DNA of 64,000 nt from Chryseobacterium sp. MA9 (GCF_024399315.1 NZ_CP075170.1:4154001-4218000), one strand, 5' to 3'. Counted from the first letter of the stretch, positions 9,812-19,727 are shown. The notes: generated from the sequence alone by a model not told the origin. Numbers and translations are program-made.

Positions 9812-11725
9812 TTATTGTAATAAAAAGTTAACAATTAATATAATTCCCACAGCTAAAGACATGATAAGAATATACGTCTCTACATTTCCGTTTTGAACAC
9901 GCTTCATAGCTTTTCCGCTGTCTTCAGCACCATCACCTACAAAGTTTACAAAACGGTCTAAGATACCCTTATCAAACATCTTTCCTCCGCGTCCTAATCC
10001 TTCAACAGTTTTTACAATCAATGCGTTGTAAAGTTCGTCAACATATAATTTTTTAGCAGAAAGCTTTTCCCATCCGGTATAGTTTTCTTCTGCAACAGCC
10101 ATCTTTTTCTTACTTACATAAGTATTTCTAACGATGAACCATACAGAGAAGAACATAATCACTGTAGCTGCTAATAAGATCATTTCAGTATTGAAAGGTA
10201 CTCCTGAAAGAGTAGCTTCCATCTGGCTGTAGCTTTGTTCTGTAAGAACTGGCTTCAACCATTCCATCAGCTTCGCATAATGCCCGTGACCGATGAAGTG
10301 TGGCAGGTTGATAAAACCTCCGATTACAGAAAGAACAGCCAATACGATCAATGGTAATGTCATATTAGACGGGCTTTCGTGTAAGTGGTGTTTTTGTTCT
10401 TCAGTACCTCTGAATTCTCCGTGGAATGTCAGGTAGTATAGTCTAAACATATATGTTGCAGTCATTGCCGCTAAAACAAATAAGATTACCCAGTAAACAG
10501 GGTTTTTAGCGAAAGCTGCTACTAAAATTTCGTCTTTAGAGATCATCCCTGATAATAAAGGGAAACCTGAGATGGCTAATGTTCCAATAAGGAATGTAGC
10601 GTGTGTAAGAGGAATATATTTTTTAAGACCTCCCATGAAACGCATATCCTGTTCGTTGCTCATTGCGTGGATTACAGAACCTGCACCCAGGAATAATAAA
10701 GCTTTAAAGAATGCATGTGTCATTACATGGAACATAGCCGTTGTATACGCTCCAAGACCTAAAGCGATGAACATAAATCCAAGTTGTGAAACTGTAGAGT
10801 ATGCCAATACTTTTTTGATGTCGTTCTGACGTAGTGCATAGAATCCTGCCAATGCAGCAGTTAAAAATCCGATGAATAAAATTCCTCCCTGTACTGTAGG
10901 TGCTAAAGTAAATAAGAAGTTTGATCTTACTACCAAATAAATACCCGCAGTTACCATTGTTGCCGCGTGGATCAACGCTGATACAGGAGTAGGTCCGGCC
11001 ATCGCATCCGGCAACCATGTATATAATGGAACCTGAGCAGATTTACCGGTAGCACCGATGAATAAACTCGCTGTGATAAAGATGATCACTGTTCCGTCTA
11101 ATTCAAATTTTGAAGCATTTTCTGCTACAGAAAGATAATCTACAGCGTTTGTCTGAGAGGCGATCATAAAGATACCGATCAACAAAGCAAGGTCACCAAT
11201 TCTGTTCATGATGAAAGCTTTTCTTGCTGCTTTACCGTACTCTTCGTTGGTGTACCAGAACCCGATCAACAGGTAAGAACAAAGACCTACACCTTCCCAT
11301 CCGATGAATAAGATAAGGTAGTTGCTTCCCATTACTAAAAGTAACATTGAGAAAATGAAAAGATTCAGGTAAGTAAAAAACTTATAGAATCCTTTATCAT
11401 GACTCATATATCCGATAGAGTATAAATGGATCAGTGAACCGATACCTGTGATGATCATCACCATCATTAAAGAAAGCTGATCAATCTGGAATCCAAAATT
11501 AATTTGTACTCCATTTACTCTAAACCATTCAAAAGCTTTTACGATTACAGGCTGGCTTTCAGAATTGAAATTCATGAAAAGACTTACAGCGATACAGAAT
11601 GATCCGAAAACCATTGCCGTAGCCAAAGATCCAACCAATATTTTTGGAAGATTTTTCCCGAATAAACCGTTAATAAGAAACCCTAAAAGTGGTAAAAGTA
11701 CTATTGCATATACTAGATTCTCCAT
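9812..11725 (-). CDS. nuoL: NADH-quinone oxidoreductase subunit L
   Basis: 637 residues, the distal antiporter-like subunit of complex I. Diagnostic stretches are LILFIGWEGVGLCSYLLIGFW near the N-terminus, TGKSAQVPLYTWLPDAMAGPTP in the middle and NDIKKVLAYSTVSQLGFMF. The C-terminus carries the long lateral helix region typical of NuoL and ends in a final membrane helix. Spacing to nuoK is two bases, so the genes are co-transcribed. Length and motif order are as expected. Confidence 0.97.
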   Translation of the reverse strand: MENLVYAIVLLPLLGFLINGLFGKNLPKILVGSLATAMVFGSFCIAVSLFMNFNSESQPVIVKAFEWFRVNGVQINFGFQIDQLSLMMVMIITGIGSLIHLYSIGYMSHDKGFYKFFTYLNLFIFSMLLLVMGSNYLILFIGWEGVGLCSYLLIGFWYTNEEYGKAARKAFIMNRIGDLALLIGIFMIASQTNAVDYLSVAENASKFELDGTVIIFITASLFIGATGKSAQVPLYTWLPDAMAGPTPVSALIHAATMVTAGIYLVVRSNFLFTLAPTVQGGILFIGFLTAALAGFYALRQNDIKKVLAYSTVSQLGFMFIALGLGAYTTAMFHVMTHAFFKALLFLGAGSVIHAMSNEQDMRFMGGLKKYIPLTHATFLIGTLAISGFPLLSGMISKDEILVAAFAKNPVYWVILFVLAAMTATYMFRLYYLTFHGEFRGTEEQKHHLHESPSNMTLPLIVLAVLSVIGGFINLPHFIGHGHYAKLMEWLKPVLTEQSYSQMEATLSGVPFNTEMILLAATVIMFFSVWFIVRNTYVSKKKMAVAEENYTGWEKLSAKKLYVDELYNALIVKTVEGLGRGGKMFDKGILDRFVNFVGDGAEDSGKAMKRVQNGNVETYILIMSLAVGIILIVNFLLQ

Positions 11726-11727
11726 TC

Positions 11728-12057
11728 TTATCCTCTTAATTTATTAAATATACTCACATCTACAGAACGGGTATTTCTATACAGCATAGCAATAATTGCC
11801 AGACCTACTGCTACTTCTGCAGCAGCCACCACCATAATGAAGAAAACTAAAAGCTGTCCGTCGCCGTTGCCTTTATACGCTGAAAAAGCTGCCAATAAAA
11901 GGTTTACAGAATTCAGCATAAGCTCTACACAGCCCAGAATCACAATAGCATTTTTTCTAAGTAATACTCCCATTACTCCCAAACAGAACAATACTGATGA
12001 AAGAATGATGAAGTAGTCCAAAGGGATGCTTTGTATAAATGTATTTACTTCTCCCAT
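11728..12057 (-). CDS. nuoK: NADH-quinone oxidoreductase subunit K
   Basis: 109 residues with three membrane helices, the MrpC-like subunit at the junction between peripheral and membrane arms. The conserved buried glutamates are visible in GCVELMLNSVNLLLAAF and AAAEVAVGLAII. It follows nuoJ by four bases and precedes nuoL by two. This is a textbook NuoK with no anomalies. Confidence 0.96.
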   Translation of the reverse strand: MGEVNTFIQSIPLDYFIILSSVLFCLGVMGVLLRKNAIVILGCVELMLNSVNLLLAAFSAYKGNGDGQLLVFFIMVVAAAEVAVGLAIIAMLYRNTRSVDVSIFNKLRG

Positions 12058-12061
12058 AATT

Positions 12062-12559
12062 TTATAAATCTTTTTTACCGATTAATACCGCGCCTACAAT
12101 ACCTGCCAAAATTAGGATGGAAGCAAGCTCAAACGGTAAAACATATTCATTAAACAAAAGTCTACCCAGGTTTTTCGTAAGACCAACACCTCTGTCTACA
12201 TTTTCAACAACAATGTGGTTGTCCTGTACTCCTCTGAAAACTCCAAGTACACCTACTAAAAGAAGCCCTGCTGTAAAAACTCCAACAAACTTTAAAGTAT
12301 TGTTCTTCTTACTTTCGTCTCCTTTATTAAGGTTAAGCATCATCAGGATGTAAAGGAAAAGTACCATGATAGCACCTGCATACACTATAATCTGGATAAT
12401 GGCAAGGAACTGTGCATTTAAAAGGATGTACATACTTGCAATTGAAAACATTGTAACAATCAATGACAAAATAGCATAGAGAGGATTTCTTGCAAATACA
12501 AAGTAAACTGCACTTGCTACTGCTAAAAACGCCACCAAGAAAAATAAAAACTGATCCAT
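12062..12559 (-). CDS. nuoJ: NADH-quinone oxidoreductase subunit J
   Basis: 165 residues with five membrane helices. The conserved NuoJ segment AIIQIIVYAGAIMVLFLYIL is present; the tyrosine and glycine here sit at the pi-bulge hinge of the proton channel. The stop of nuoI and the start of nuoJ share one base (TAATG type junction), pointing to coupled translation. Confidence 0.96.
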   Translation of the reverse strand: MDQFLFFLVAFLAVASAVYFVFARNPLYAILSLIVTMFSIASMYILLNAQFLAIIQIIVYAGAIMVLFLYILMMLNLNKGDESKKNNTLKFVGVFTAGLLLVGVLGVFRGVQDNHIVVENVDRGVGLTKNLGRLLFNEYVLPFELASILILAGIVGAVLIGKKDL

Positions 12560-13116
12560 TATTTTACCGCATTTTTTTGTTTCTCGGATTGTCTTGTCGT
12601 GATATCAATCCTTTCATTTATTTTTTCAACTAATTTATCTTTTCCGTAAATGAAAGAACCTCTGTTGGTTTCCACGTCTACCAATCTGTCTGTAAGATAG
12701 ATCGCAGATTTAGGACAAGCTTCTTCACACATACCACAGAAAATACATCTTAGCATATTGATTTCATATACTGAAGCGTACTTTTCTTCTCTGTAAAGAC
12801 CTTTTTCCTCCTTAGTTCTTTCAGCAGCAGTCATCGTAATGGCTTCTGCAGGACAAGCTACCGCACAAAGCCCGCAAGCTGTACATCTTTCTCTGCCTTC
12901 CTCATCTCTTTTCAAAACGTGCTGGCCTCTCCAGATGGTTGTTCTTGGCTTCTGTACTTCCGGATACGAATATACTGCGGGAGCACCCTTTATCACGGTT
13001 CTTACAGCATGCTTAAATGTAATCCCCATCCCTGTAAAGATTGCAGGAAGGTAGATTTTTTCAGCAAGGGTCATTTCTTTATTGGAAACAACTTTTGATC
13101 TGTTTGTAAGTTTCAT
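12559..13116 (-). CDS. nuoI: NADH-quinone oxidoreductase subunit I (two 4Fe-4S clusters)
   Basis: 185 residues. Two ferredoxin-like cluster motifs are clear: CTACGLCAVACPAEAI and CIFCGMCEEACPKSAI, binding clusters N6a and N6b, which pass electrons toward NuoB. The N-terminal segment YLPAIFTGMGITFKHAV is the usual membrane-surface anchor. The C-terminal 35 residues are charged and lineage-specific. Between nuoH and nuoI there are 57 bases with no feature. Confidence 0.97.
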   Translation of the reverse strand: MKLTNRSKVVSNKEMTLAEKIYLPAIFTGMGITFKHAVRTVIKGAPAVYSYPEVQKPRTTIWRGQHVLKRDEEGRERCTACGLCAVACPAEAITMTAAERTKEEKGLYREEKYASVYEINMLRCIFCGMCEEACPKSAIYLTDRLVDVETNRGSFIYGKDKLVEKINERIDITTRQSEKQKNAVK

Positions 13117-13173
13117 TTATTTAATTTTTTTAGGCTGAACTTGTATCCAGCATTAAAAATATATTCTTATCTC

Positions 13174-14238
13174 TTAGTTTGCAAATGCTAAAATTACAGC
13201 TCCTGTAATTAATAGGTTTACCAATGCCATTGGGATTAATGTTTTCCATCCTAAGTGCATTAACTGGTCGTATCTGAATCTTGGAAGCGTCCATCTGATC
13301 CACATAAAAATCAGAATTCCGATTACAGTCTTCGTTAAGAATGCTACGATACTCAAGATCCCTGCAGTGTTCTCACCCCAGTTTTGAGTTACCCATTCAA
13401 TACCAGGATAGTTGTACCCTCCAAAGAAAAGAACTACCATGAATGCATTAGAAATAAACATGTTCACATATTCTCCGAACATATATAAACCTAATTTCAT
13501 GGAAGAGTATTCTGTAGAATATCCTGTTACCAATTCGGATTCACACTCAGGTAAATCGAATGGGTGTCTGTTGGTTTCTGCCAATGCTGCTACAAAGAAA
13601 ACAAGGAAAGCAATCGGTTGGTAGAAAATATTCCAGTTCAACCCCGAAACCCAAGGAATAACACCCCATAATTTCCCGGTAGTCTGACTTTCAGTAATTT
13701 CTTTTAAGTCTAAACTTCCTGTCATCATAATGATAGAAAGAAGTGCCAGTCCCATTGCCAATTCATAAGAAATCATCTGAGAAGAAGCACGGATAGCACC
13801 TAATAATGAATATTTGTTATTCGAAGCCCAACCTCCGATCATAATTCCATAAACCCCGATTGAAGCCATTCCGATGATAAAAAGTACACCAACATCGATG
13901 TTAGCTACCTGAAGATCAAAAGAAGTACCTGCAATATTTAAACTTTTACCCCAAGGAATAACAGCTCCTGTAATCAATGAAATAAACATCACCAAAGCAG
14001 GTCCTAATACGAAAAGGAATTTTTCTGCATTGGCTGGCGTAAAGTCTTCTTTGAAGAAAAACTTTCCACCATCAGCAAGAGGCTGCAGCAATCCGAAAGG
14101 TCCGGCCCTGTTGGGACCAATTCTATCCTGCATGATAGAGGCTACTTTTCTTTCTGCCCAGGTAGAGTAGGCTGCAATCGTAAGCGATAGCAGGAAAAGT
14201 GCTAGTACAAGTATAAGTTTAAATGTAAGTAAATCCAT
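13174..14238 (-). CDS. nuoH: NADH-quinone oxidoreductase subunit H
   Basis: 354 residues with eight predicted membrane helices. This subunit forms much of the quinone chamber. Family signatures are AERKVASIMQDRIGPNRAGP with FGLLQPLADGGKFFFKED, and AETNRHPFDLPECESELV. Length is typical. It is followed (toward nuoI) by a short spacer and preceded by a 176-base spacer holding an inverted low-complexity repeat. Confidence 0.97.
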   Translation of the reverse strand: MDLLTFKLILVLALFLLSLTIAAYSTWAERKVASIMQDRIGPNRAGPFGLLQPLADGGKFFFKEDFTPANAEKFLFVLGPALVMFISLITGAVIPWGKSLNIAGTSFDLQVANIDVGVLFIIGMASIGVYGIMIGGWASNNKYSLLGAIRASSQMISYELAMGLALLSIIMMTGSLDLKEITESQTTGKLWGVIPWVSGLNWNIFYQPIAFLVFFVAALAETNRHPFDLPECESELVTGYSTEYSSMKLGLYMFGEYVNMFISNAFMVVLFFGGYNYPGIEWVTQNWGENTAGILSIVAFLTKTVIGILIFMWIRWTLPRFRYDQLMHLGWKTLIPMALVNLLITGAVILAFAN

Positions 14239-14265
14239 TTTTTATTTTAAATGTTTGAAGATGGG

Positions 14266-14398
14266 AGCTGAAAGCTGGAAGTTTATCACCTCGCGGCATC
14301 AACTCTTCATCACATTACCAAATTTTTTATATATTTTTTAAAACAATTGATATTAAAAGTGGACTGTAGGTTTATTATGAACTTCCAGCTTCCGGCTT
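14266..14398 (-). repeat. Inverted low-complexity intercistronic repeat between nuoG and nuoH
   Basis: Left arm AGCTGAAAGCTGGAAGTT (14266-14283) is matched in reverse complement by AACTTCCAGCTTCCGGCT (about 14380-14397), enclosing about 96 bases. In the operon transcript this would form a long hairpin. Similar 'AAGCTGGAAG' wording recurs at 57715-57780 and 61066-61095, so it belongs to a family of intergenic word repeats. Confidence 0.6.
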
Positions 14399-14414
14399 CT
14401 AGCATCCAGCTATT

Positions 14415-15413
14415 TTATTTTTCGTCTTTTTCACTGATTTCTTTAGCCATGGGATTGTCTAAAACTCTTAGCTCATCCTTAGGTTTTTCGTAGTGGTTCA
14501 ATGAAATTACAGAATGTCTGTCAATATGTCTTGGACCTTCGATATTCCAGTCTGATAATGCTTTTCTTTCGAAACGGCATGTATCACAGATGAATTCTTC
14601 CACTTCACCCCATTGGTCTTTTCTTGCAGTTACTCTTACGATTTCGTCACCTTTCATCCATACTACAACTTTTCCGGAACACTTATCACATTTACAAGAA
14701 GCGTTCATTGGTTTTGTAAACCATACTCTGCTTGCAAAACGAGCTGTTCTGTCTGTTAATGCTCCTACCGGACAAACGTCGATAACGTTTCCGATGAAGT
14801 CATTGTCTAAAGCTTTATTTAAATAGGTTGAAATTTCAGCATGATCTCCTCTGAAAAGAATACCGTGTTCTCTTGTTTCTGTAAGCTGGTTTGCTGTCAA
14901 TACACATCTTGCACAAAGAATGCAACGGTTCATATTCAATTTGATGTTCGGTCCAAGATCATCGGCTTCGTAAGTATTTCTTTCAAATTCTGTTCTTGTA
15001 CTGTCTACACCATGCTCATATCCTAAGTCCTGAAGATGACATTCTCCTGCCTGGTCACAGATAGGGCAGTCCAGCGGGTGGTTTACCAATAAAAACTCGG
15101 TAACCGCTTTTCTTCCTTCCTGAGCTTTCTCAGAAGTAAGGTTTTTTACTTCCATCCCATCCATTACATTCGTTCTGCAGCTTGCTACCAATTTCGGCAT
15201 AGGACGAGGATCTGCTTCAGACCCTTTAGAAACTTCTACAAGACATGTTCTACATCTCCCTCCACTGGTTTCTAACTTGCTGTAGTAGCACATAGCGGGA
15301 GGTACAGATTTTCCACCAATTTGTCTTGCAGCTTCCAGAATGGAAGTACCAGGCATCACTTCAGTAGTCTGTCCGTCTATAGTTATTTTGAATTTTTTAA
15401 CTTCTTCGCTCAT
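14415..15413 (-). CDS. nuoG: NADH-quinone oxidoreductase subunit G, short form
   Basis: 332 residues, against roughly 700-900 in many bacteria. It keeps the N-terminal plant-type 2Fe-2S domain (CYYSKLETSGGRCRTCLVEV), the His/Cys N5 motif (NHPLDCPICDQAGECHLQD), the 4Fe-4S motif MNRCILCARCVL and the later VCPVGAL. It then ends shortly after the small Cys motif CKCDKCSG of the molybdopterin-like domain start. The large non-catalytic C-terminal domain is missing. The reading ends cleanly with a charged tail, so this looks like the genuine short flavobacterial type, not a broken gene. It carries electrons within the NADH-oxidising arm. Confidence 0.93.
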   Translation of the reverse strand: MSEEVKKFKITIDGQTTEVMPGTSILEAARQIGGKSVPPAMCYYSKLETSGGRCRTCLVEVSKGSEADPRPMPKLVASCRTNVMDGMEVKNLTSEKAQEGRKAVTEFLLVNHPLDCPICDQAGECHLQDLGYEHGVDSTRTEFERNTYEADDLGPNIKLNMNRCILCARCVLTANQLTETREHGILFRGDHAEISTYLNKALDNDFIGNVIDVCPVGALTDRTARFASRVWFTKPMNASCKCDKCSGKVVVWMKGDEIVRVTARKDQWGEVEEFICDTCRFERKALSDWNIEGPRHIDRHSVISLNHYEKPKDELRVLDNPMAKEISEKDEK

Positions 15414-15454
15414 ATGATATGCTTTAAGCTTTATGCGTTAAGCAATAGGCTTTG

Positions 15455-16366
15455 TTATTTATATTTCTTAGTATTAAATGTATATCCAATTCCTGCTAGA
15501 ACCTGTCCGAAAACAAAGTCCTGGCGTGCTTTATCGGGTTTGTTATTCAATGTAGTTTTAATATCCCACATATTAATATAACCGGCTTTTCCTTCTACTC
15601 TAAGCATCCAGTTTTTCCAGAAAACTAAGTTAAGACTAGATCTGATATCGGTTCCCATACCTGCAACATGAAAACGGTCACTTCTCTCATTACCAAAAAG
15701 TTTTACATTACTTTTCGGAAACATAAATCCGATTCCGGCTCCATAAGACCATACTAAATCTATATTTTTCTTGTGAACAAGATTTTTGTATTTTTCAAGA
15801 CCTAAGTTTTCATAATTAAGTCCATCTGTATGTTCGAAAGTAAGGAACTTCTCATCTGCAAGATTCACTTGCCCGTTTTGAACCATCGCGGCATATTCAG
15901 GATCTGAAATATGTCCTTTGAAACCTACAGTCTGGTTCTGATCCATTACATATTTCATATGATCTATCCCAAGTACCAGTGCTAAATTGTCTTTAATAAA
16001 ATATCCTATTCTGAAATTATACTGTGTTACAGTAAACCAGCTTGGATCAAAATAGACAATTCCAAATTTTGTAGGTCTGTCTTGTGCGGTTACATTATTC
16101 AATTGAAAATCGTACCCGTTTCCGGTAAAGTGGATATCAGAATTACTATAAGCAGCTCTGTTCCATCCATAAAATACGAAAACCTGACCTTTCTTGCTTA
16201 ATGGTAAAGGCTTTTCCTTTTTTTCAGCTTTAATCTGTTGTTTCTCACTTGCTACATATGACAAATCCTCTTCAACGGATCTGTTATAAGTTGCTGTATC
16301 ACTCTTCTTGTTCTGTGCAAATACAAGATTCGACATCATTAAGCCGACAACCAATAATTTTTTCAT
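15455..16366 (-). CDS. Predicted outer-membrane beta-barrel protein inserted in the nuo operon
   Basis: 303 residues with a clear signal peptide (MKKLLVVGLMMSNLVFAQ). The mature part is rich in alternating aromatic and polar residues, such as FGIVYFDPSWFTVTQYNFRI and VLAGIGYTFNTKKYK, as expected of an outer-membrane beta-barrel. It sits between nuoF (5 bases away) and nuoG (41 bases away) on the same strand, so it is co-transcribed with complex I although it is not a complex I subunit. I do not recognise a specific family. A role linked to respiration or envelope energy supply would be speculation. Confidence 0.75.
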   Translation of the reverse strand: MKKLLVVGLMMSNLVFAQNKKSDTATYNRSVEEDLSYVASEKQQIKAEKKEKPLPLSKKGQVFVFYGWNRAAYSNSDIHFTGNGYDFQLNNVTAQDRPTKFGIVYFDPSWFTVTQYNFRIGYFIKDNLALVLGIDHMKYVMDQNQTVGFKGHISDPEYAAMVQNGQVNLADEKFLTFEHTDGLNYENLGLEKYKNLVHKKNIDLVWSYGAGIGFMFPKSNVKLFGNERSDRFHVAGMGTDIRSSLNLVFWKNWMLRVEGKAGYINMWDIKTTLNNKPDKARQDFVFGQVLAGIGYTFNTKKYK

Positions 16367-16371
16367 CTTAC

Positions 16372-17731
16372 CTATGCATTCTTTTCAACAGCCGGGATAG
16401 GATCTGCATAATGTGCCAATCCATAGTTTTGTGTCTGAGACAACTCTGGGTTTTTCACATGCCACTCAAATTCATCTCTGAAGTGACGGATTGCTGCTGC
16501 AACCGGCCAAGCTGCTGCATCACCCAACGGACAAATCGTATTTCCTTCGATTTTTCTCTGGATATCCCAAAGTAGATCGATATCTTCCATTTTTCCTTCT
16601 CCTTTCTCGATTTTCTTCAAAATCTTGTACATCCATCCCGTTCCTTCACGGCAAGGAGTACATTGTCCACAGCTTTCATGATTGTAGAATCTTGCCAATG
16701 TCATAGTATGATCTACAATACACTGGTCTTCATCCAATACGATGAAACCTCCTGAACCCATCATTGTTCCGGTAGCAAAACCACCGTCTGCCAATGATTC
16801 ATAGTTCATATATCTTGGCTCTCCGTTCACAGTTCTCAGCAATAAATTAGCTGGAACGATTGGAACAGAACTTCCTCCAGGAATACAAGCCTTTAATCTT
16901 TTACCGTTTTTAATACCACCACAGTATTCATCAGAATAGATGAACTCTTCTACAGTGATCGTCATATCAATTTCGTATACACCCGGTTTGTTGATGTTTC
17001 CACAAGCAGAAATCAGTTTCGTACCAGTAGATCTTCCAACTCCAATTTTAGCGTATTCAGCACCAGTAATATCTATAATTGGAACTATTGCAGCAATAGA
17101 TTCAACGTTATTTACTACCGTTGGTCTTTCCCAAAGTCCTTTTACAGCCGGGAATGGCGGTTTTAATCTTGGGTTACCTCTTTTTCCTTCAAGGGATTCA
17201 AGCAATGCAGTTTCTTCACCGCAGATGTATGCTCCACCACCTCTCTGAACATAAATTTCACAATCGAAACCTGTTCCCAGGATGTTTTTACCTAAAAATC
17301 CTGCTGCTTTAGCTTCTTCAATAGCTTCTTCAAGGATATCAGGAATCCATGAATATTCTCCACGGATGTAGATATAAGAAGTATTGGAACCTAAACAGTA
17401 AGAAGAAATTAGCATTCCCTCGATCAATAAATGAGGAAGGAACTCCATCAGATATCTGTCCTTGAATGTTCCAGGCTCAGATTCATCCGCATTGACAACA
17501 AGGTGTCTTGGAACGCCTTCAGGCTTTGCCAAAAAAGCTCCATTTCATTCCTGTTGGGAATCCAGCTCCACCACGTCCTCTTAATCCTGAAGCTTTTACT
17601 TCTTCAAGAATTTCGTCAGGAGTCATCTTCAAGGCTTTTTCAGCTGCTGTATAACCTCCCTGTTTACGGTAAGTTTCAAAGTAGCGAATACCTTCTATAT
17701 GTGCGTCTTTAAGTAAAAGTTTTTTACTCAT
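16372..17731 (-). pseudogene. nuoF: NADH-quinone oxidoreductase subunit F, split by a one-base insertion
   Basis: Start at 17731; the first frame gives 70 residues ending at a TGA after GMKWSFFGKA. The rest continues in another frame from within the overlap to 16372. Removing one A from the A6 run at 17531-17536 (T6 on the coding strand) restores GMKWSFLAKPEGVPRHLVV and a 452-residue NuoF. The restored protein has the FMN/NADH-binding motif GRGGAGFPTGMKW, the stretch GGGAYICGEETALLESLEGK and the 4Fe-4S ligands ESCGQCTPCREGTG. It is the NADH-oxidising subunit. All other nuo genes are intact, so a homopolymer assembly error is more likely than a real loss; a true mutant would lack NADH-driven complex I. 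Confidence 0.9.
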
Positions 17732-17827
17732 TGTTTGTTATGCTTTTAGCTATTGGTTGGTTGCCGTTAGCTTTTTATAATTATTTTAAAAATTAACTGA
17801 TTTTAAATTCAGGATTCAAAATCTTTA

Positions 17828-18337
17828 TTAGTCTAAAGCAAGTTGTCCCTGTCTGCAAAGTTCAAGGATTTCGTCTACTTTCTCTATTGTTAAATTTTCA
17901 TGAAAGAATTTTCCTAACTGCAGCATTGGTGCATATCCGCATGCTCCAAGACATTCAGCTGGCTTTAATGTAAACATACCGTCTTCAGTAGTCTCTCCAT
18001 CCTTAATATTCAGTTTGGTTCTGATATGGTCAAGAATTTTTTCGCTTCCACAAACCATACAAGGTCCTGTTCTGCAAACTTCCAAAACATATTTACCTAC
18101 CGGCTTCATATTAAACATGGTATAGAAAGTAGCCACCTCATATACTTCAATTGGCTGGATACTTAATAGTTCGGCAACATAATCCATCACAGGAACATCT
18201 AACCATCCTCCGAATTCTTTCTGTGCTAAGTGAAGTACAGGAAGAAGAGCAGATTTCTGTCTTCCTTCAGGATATCTTGCGATAATTTTATGTACCTGTG
18301 CTAAACTTTCCGGTTTAAAAGCTATTGTTTCGCTCAT
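17828..18337 (-). CDS. nuoE: NADH-quinone oxidoreductase subunit E (2Fe-2S)
   Basis: 169 residues. The thioredoxin-like 2Fe-2S domain has its four cysteines in CRTGPCMVCGSEKIL and CLGACGYAPM. The first Cys pair (CRTGPC) and the second (CLGAC) fit cluster N1a. The N-terminal helical part (QVHKIIARYPEGRQKSALLP) is also standard. It is between nuoD and nuoF with short AT-rich spacers of low-complexity words. Confidence 0.97.
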   Translation of the reverse strand: MSETIAFKPESLAQVHKIIARYPEGRQKSALLPVLHLAQKEFGGWLDVPVMDYVAELLSIQPIEVYEVATFYTMFNMKPVGKYVLEVCRTGPCMVCGSEKILDHIRTKLNIKDGETTEDGMFTLKPAECLGACGYAPMLQLGKFFHENLTIEKVDEILELCRQGQLALD

Positions 18338-18428
18338 TTTTGAAATTTTAGATTTTAGATTTTAAATTCTAAATGAATAACGGTCTAAAATCAATTTATA
18401 ATTTATAATTCAAAATTTATAATTCCAG

Positions 18429-19652
18429 TTATGCGTCTAATTCTCCCGCAATAATATTCATACTACACATCGTTACAATGGCATCTGAAATTACAGAACC
18501 TGTAATCATTTCAGGATATGCCTGATAGTAGATGAAACATGGTCTTCTGAAGTGAAGTCTGTAAGGGCTTCTTCCTCCGTCGCTCACAAGATAGAATCCT
18601 AATTCTCCGTTTCCACCTTCTACAGCGTGGTACACTTCTCCTTTCGGTACATCAGTTTCTCCCATTACAATTTTGAAATGGTAGATCAATGCTTCCATTT
18701 TCTGATATACATCTGCCTTTTCAGGAAGATAGAAGTCAGGAACATCCGCATGGAATGGGCCTTCCGGAAGATTTTCGTATGCTTGTTTGATGATTTTTAT
18801 CGATTCCCAGATTTCTTGTTGACGAACCATGAAACGGTCGTAAGTATCTCCTGAAGTTCCTACAGGAATAATGAAGTCGAAATCTTCATAAGAAGAATAA
18901 GGCTGTGCAACTCTTACATCATAATCTACTCCTGCTGCACGTAAGTTTGGACCTGTGAAACCATAGCTTAATGCTCTTTCAGCAGAAATAGCTCCTGTAC
19001 CGATGGTTCTGTCCATGAAAATTCTGTTTCTTTCCAATAAGGTACAGAATTCTTTGAATCTTGGTGGGAAAGTTTTTAAGAAGTCTTTTAATAACTCATG
19101 AAACTTAGGTGTGAAATCTCTTTCAAAACCTCCGATTCTTCCCATATTGGTTGTCATCCTTGCTCCGCAGATCTGTTCATACATATCATAGATACGTTCT
19201 CTTTCGATGAACATATAAGTAAGACCTGTAATAGCTCCTGAGTCCATTCCGGTTACCCCGTTACAGATCAGGTGGTCACCGATTCTTGCCAGTTCCATTA
19301 AGATAACACGCATATAGTCTACACGCTTTGGAACTTTAATACCAATCAGTTTTTCTACTGTCATGTGCCAACCTAAGTTGTTGATAGGCGCAGAACAGTA
19401 ATTCATACGGTCAGTAAGGGTAGTGATCTGAGAGTAGTTTCTTCTTTCAGAAATTTTCTCAAATGCTCTGTGGATATAGCCTACCGTTTGCTCAGCGTGA
19501 AGAATTCTTTCTCCGTCCATCGTTAAGATATTCTGGAAAATCCCGTGAGTAGCAGGGTGGGTAGGTCCTAAATTGAGGGTATATAATTGTCCGTCAATCT
19601 GTTCCTTACTTTCGTATTGGTTTAGTATATTAGATAATGAGTTATCTTTCAT
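18429..19652 (-). CDS. nuoD: NADH-quinone oxidoreductase subunit D
   Basis: 407 residues, the 49-kDa-type subunit that builds the quinone-reducing site with NuoB and NuoH. Signatures are LGPTHPATHGIFQ near the N-terminus (His pair close to the quinone), GYIHRAFEKISERRNY, GRIGGFERDF and the C-terminal SISDAIVTMCSMNIIAGELD-type end (here VISDAIVTMCSMNIIAGELD). NuoC and NuoD are separate genes here, not fused as in some bacteria. Confidence 0.97.
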   Translation of the reverse strand: MKDNSLSNILNQYESKEQIDGQLYTLNLGPTHPATHGIFQNILTMDGERILHAEQTVGYIHRAFEKISERRNYSQITTLTDRMNYCSAPINNLGWHMTVEKLIGIKVPKRVDYMRVILMELARIGDHLICNGVTGMDSGAITGLTYMFIERERIYDMYEQICGARMTTNMGRIGGFERDFTPKFHELLKDFLKTFPPRFKEFCTLLERNRIFMDRTIGTGAISAERALSYGFTGPNLRAAGVDYDVRVAQPYSSYEDFDFIIPVGTSGDTYDRFMVRQQEIWESIKIIKQAYENLPEGPFHADVPDFYLPEKADVYQKMEALIYHFKIVMGETDVPKGEVYHAVEGGNGELGFYLVSDGGRSPYRLHFRRPCFIYYQAYPEMITGSVISDAIVTMCSMNIIAGELDA

Positions 19653-19727
19653 AATTTAAATGCTTTAGGCTATAGGCTATAGGCTTTAAGCTTAATGCTT
19701 ACTACTTATGGCTTATTGCATTATTTT

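Noticed and set aside
10704..11018. 104-residue ORF within nuoL
   Set aside because: Shadow of nuoL in another frame.
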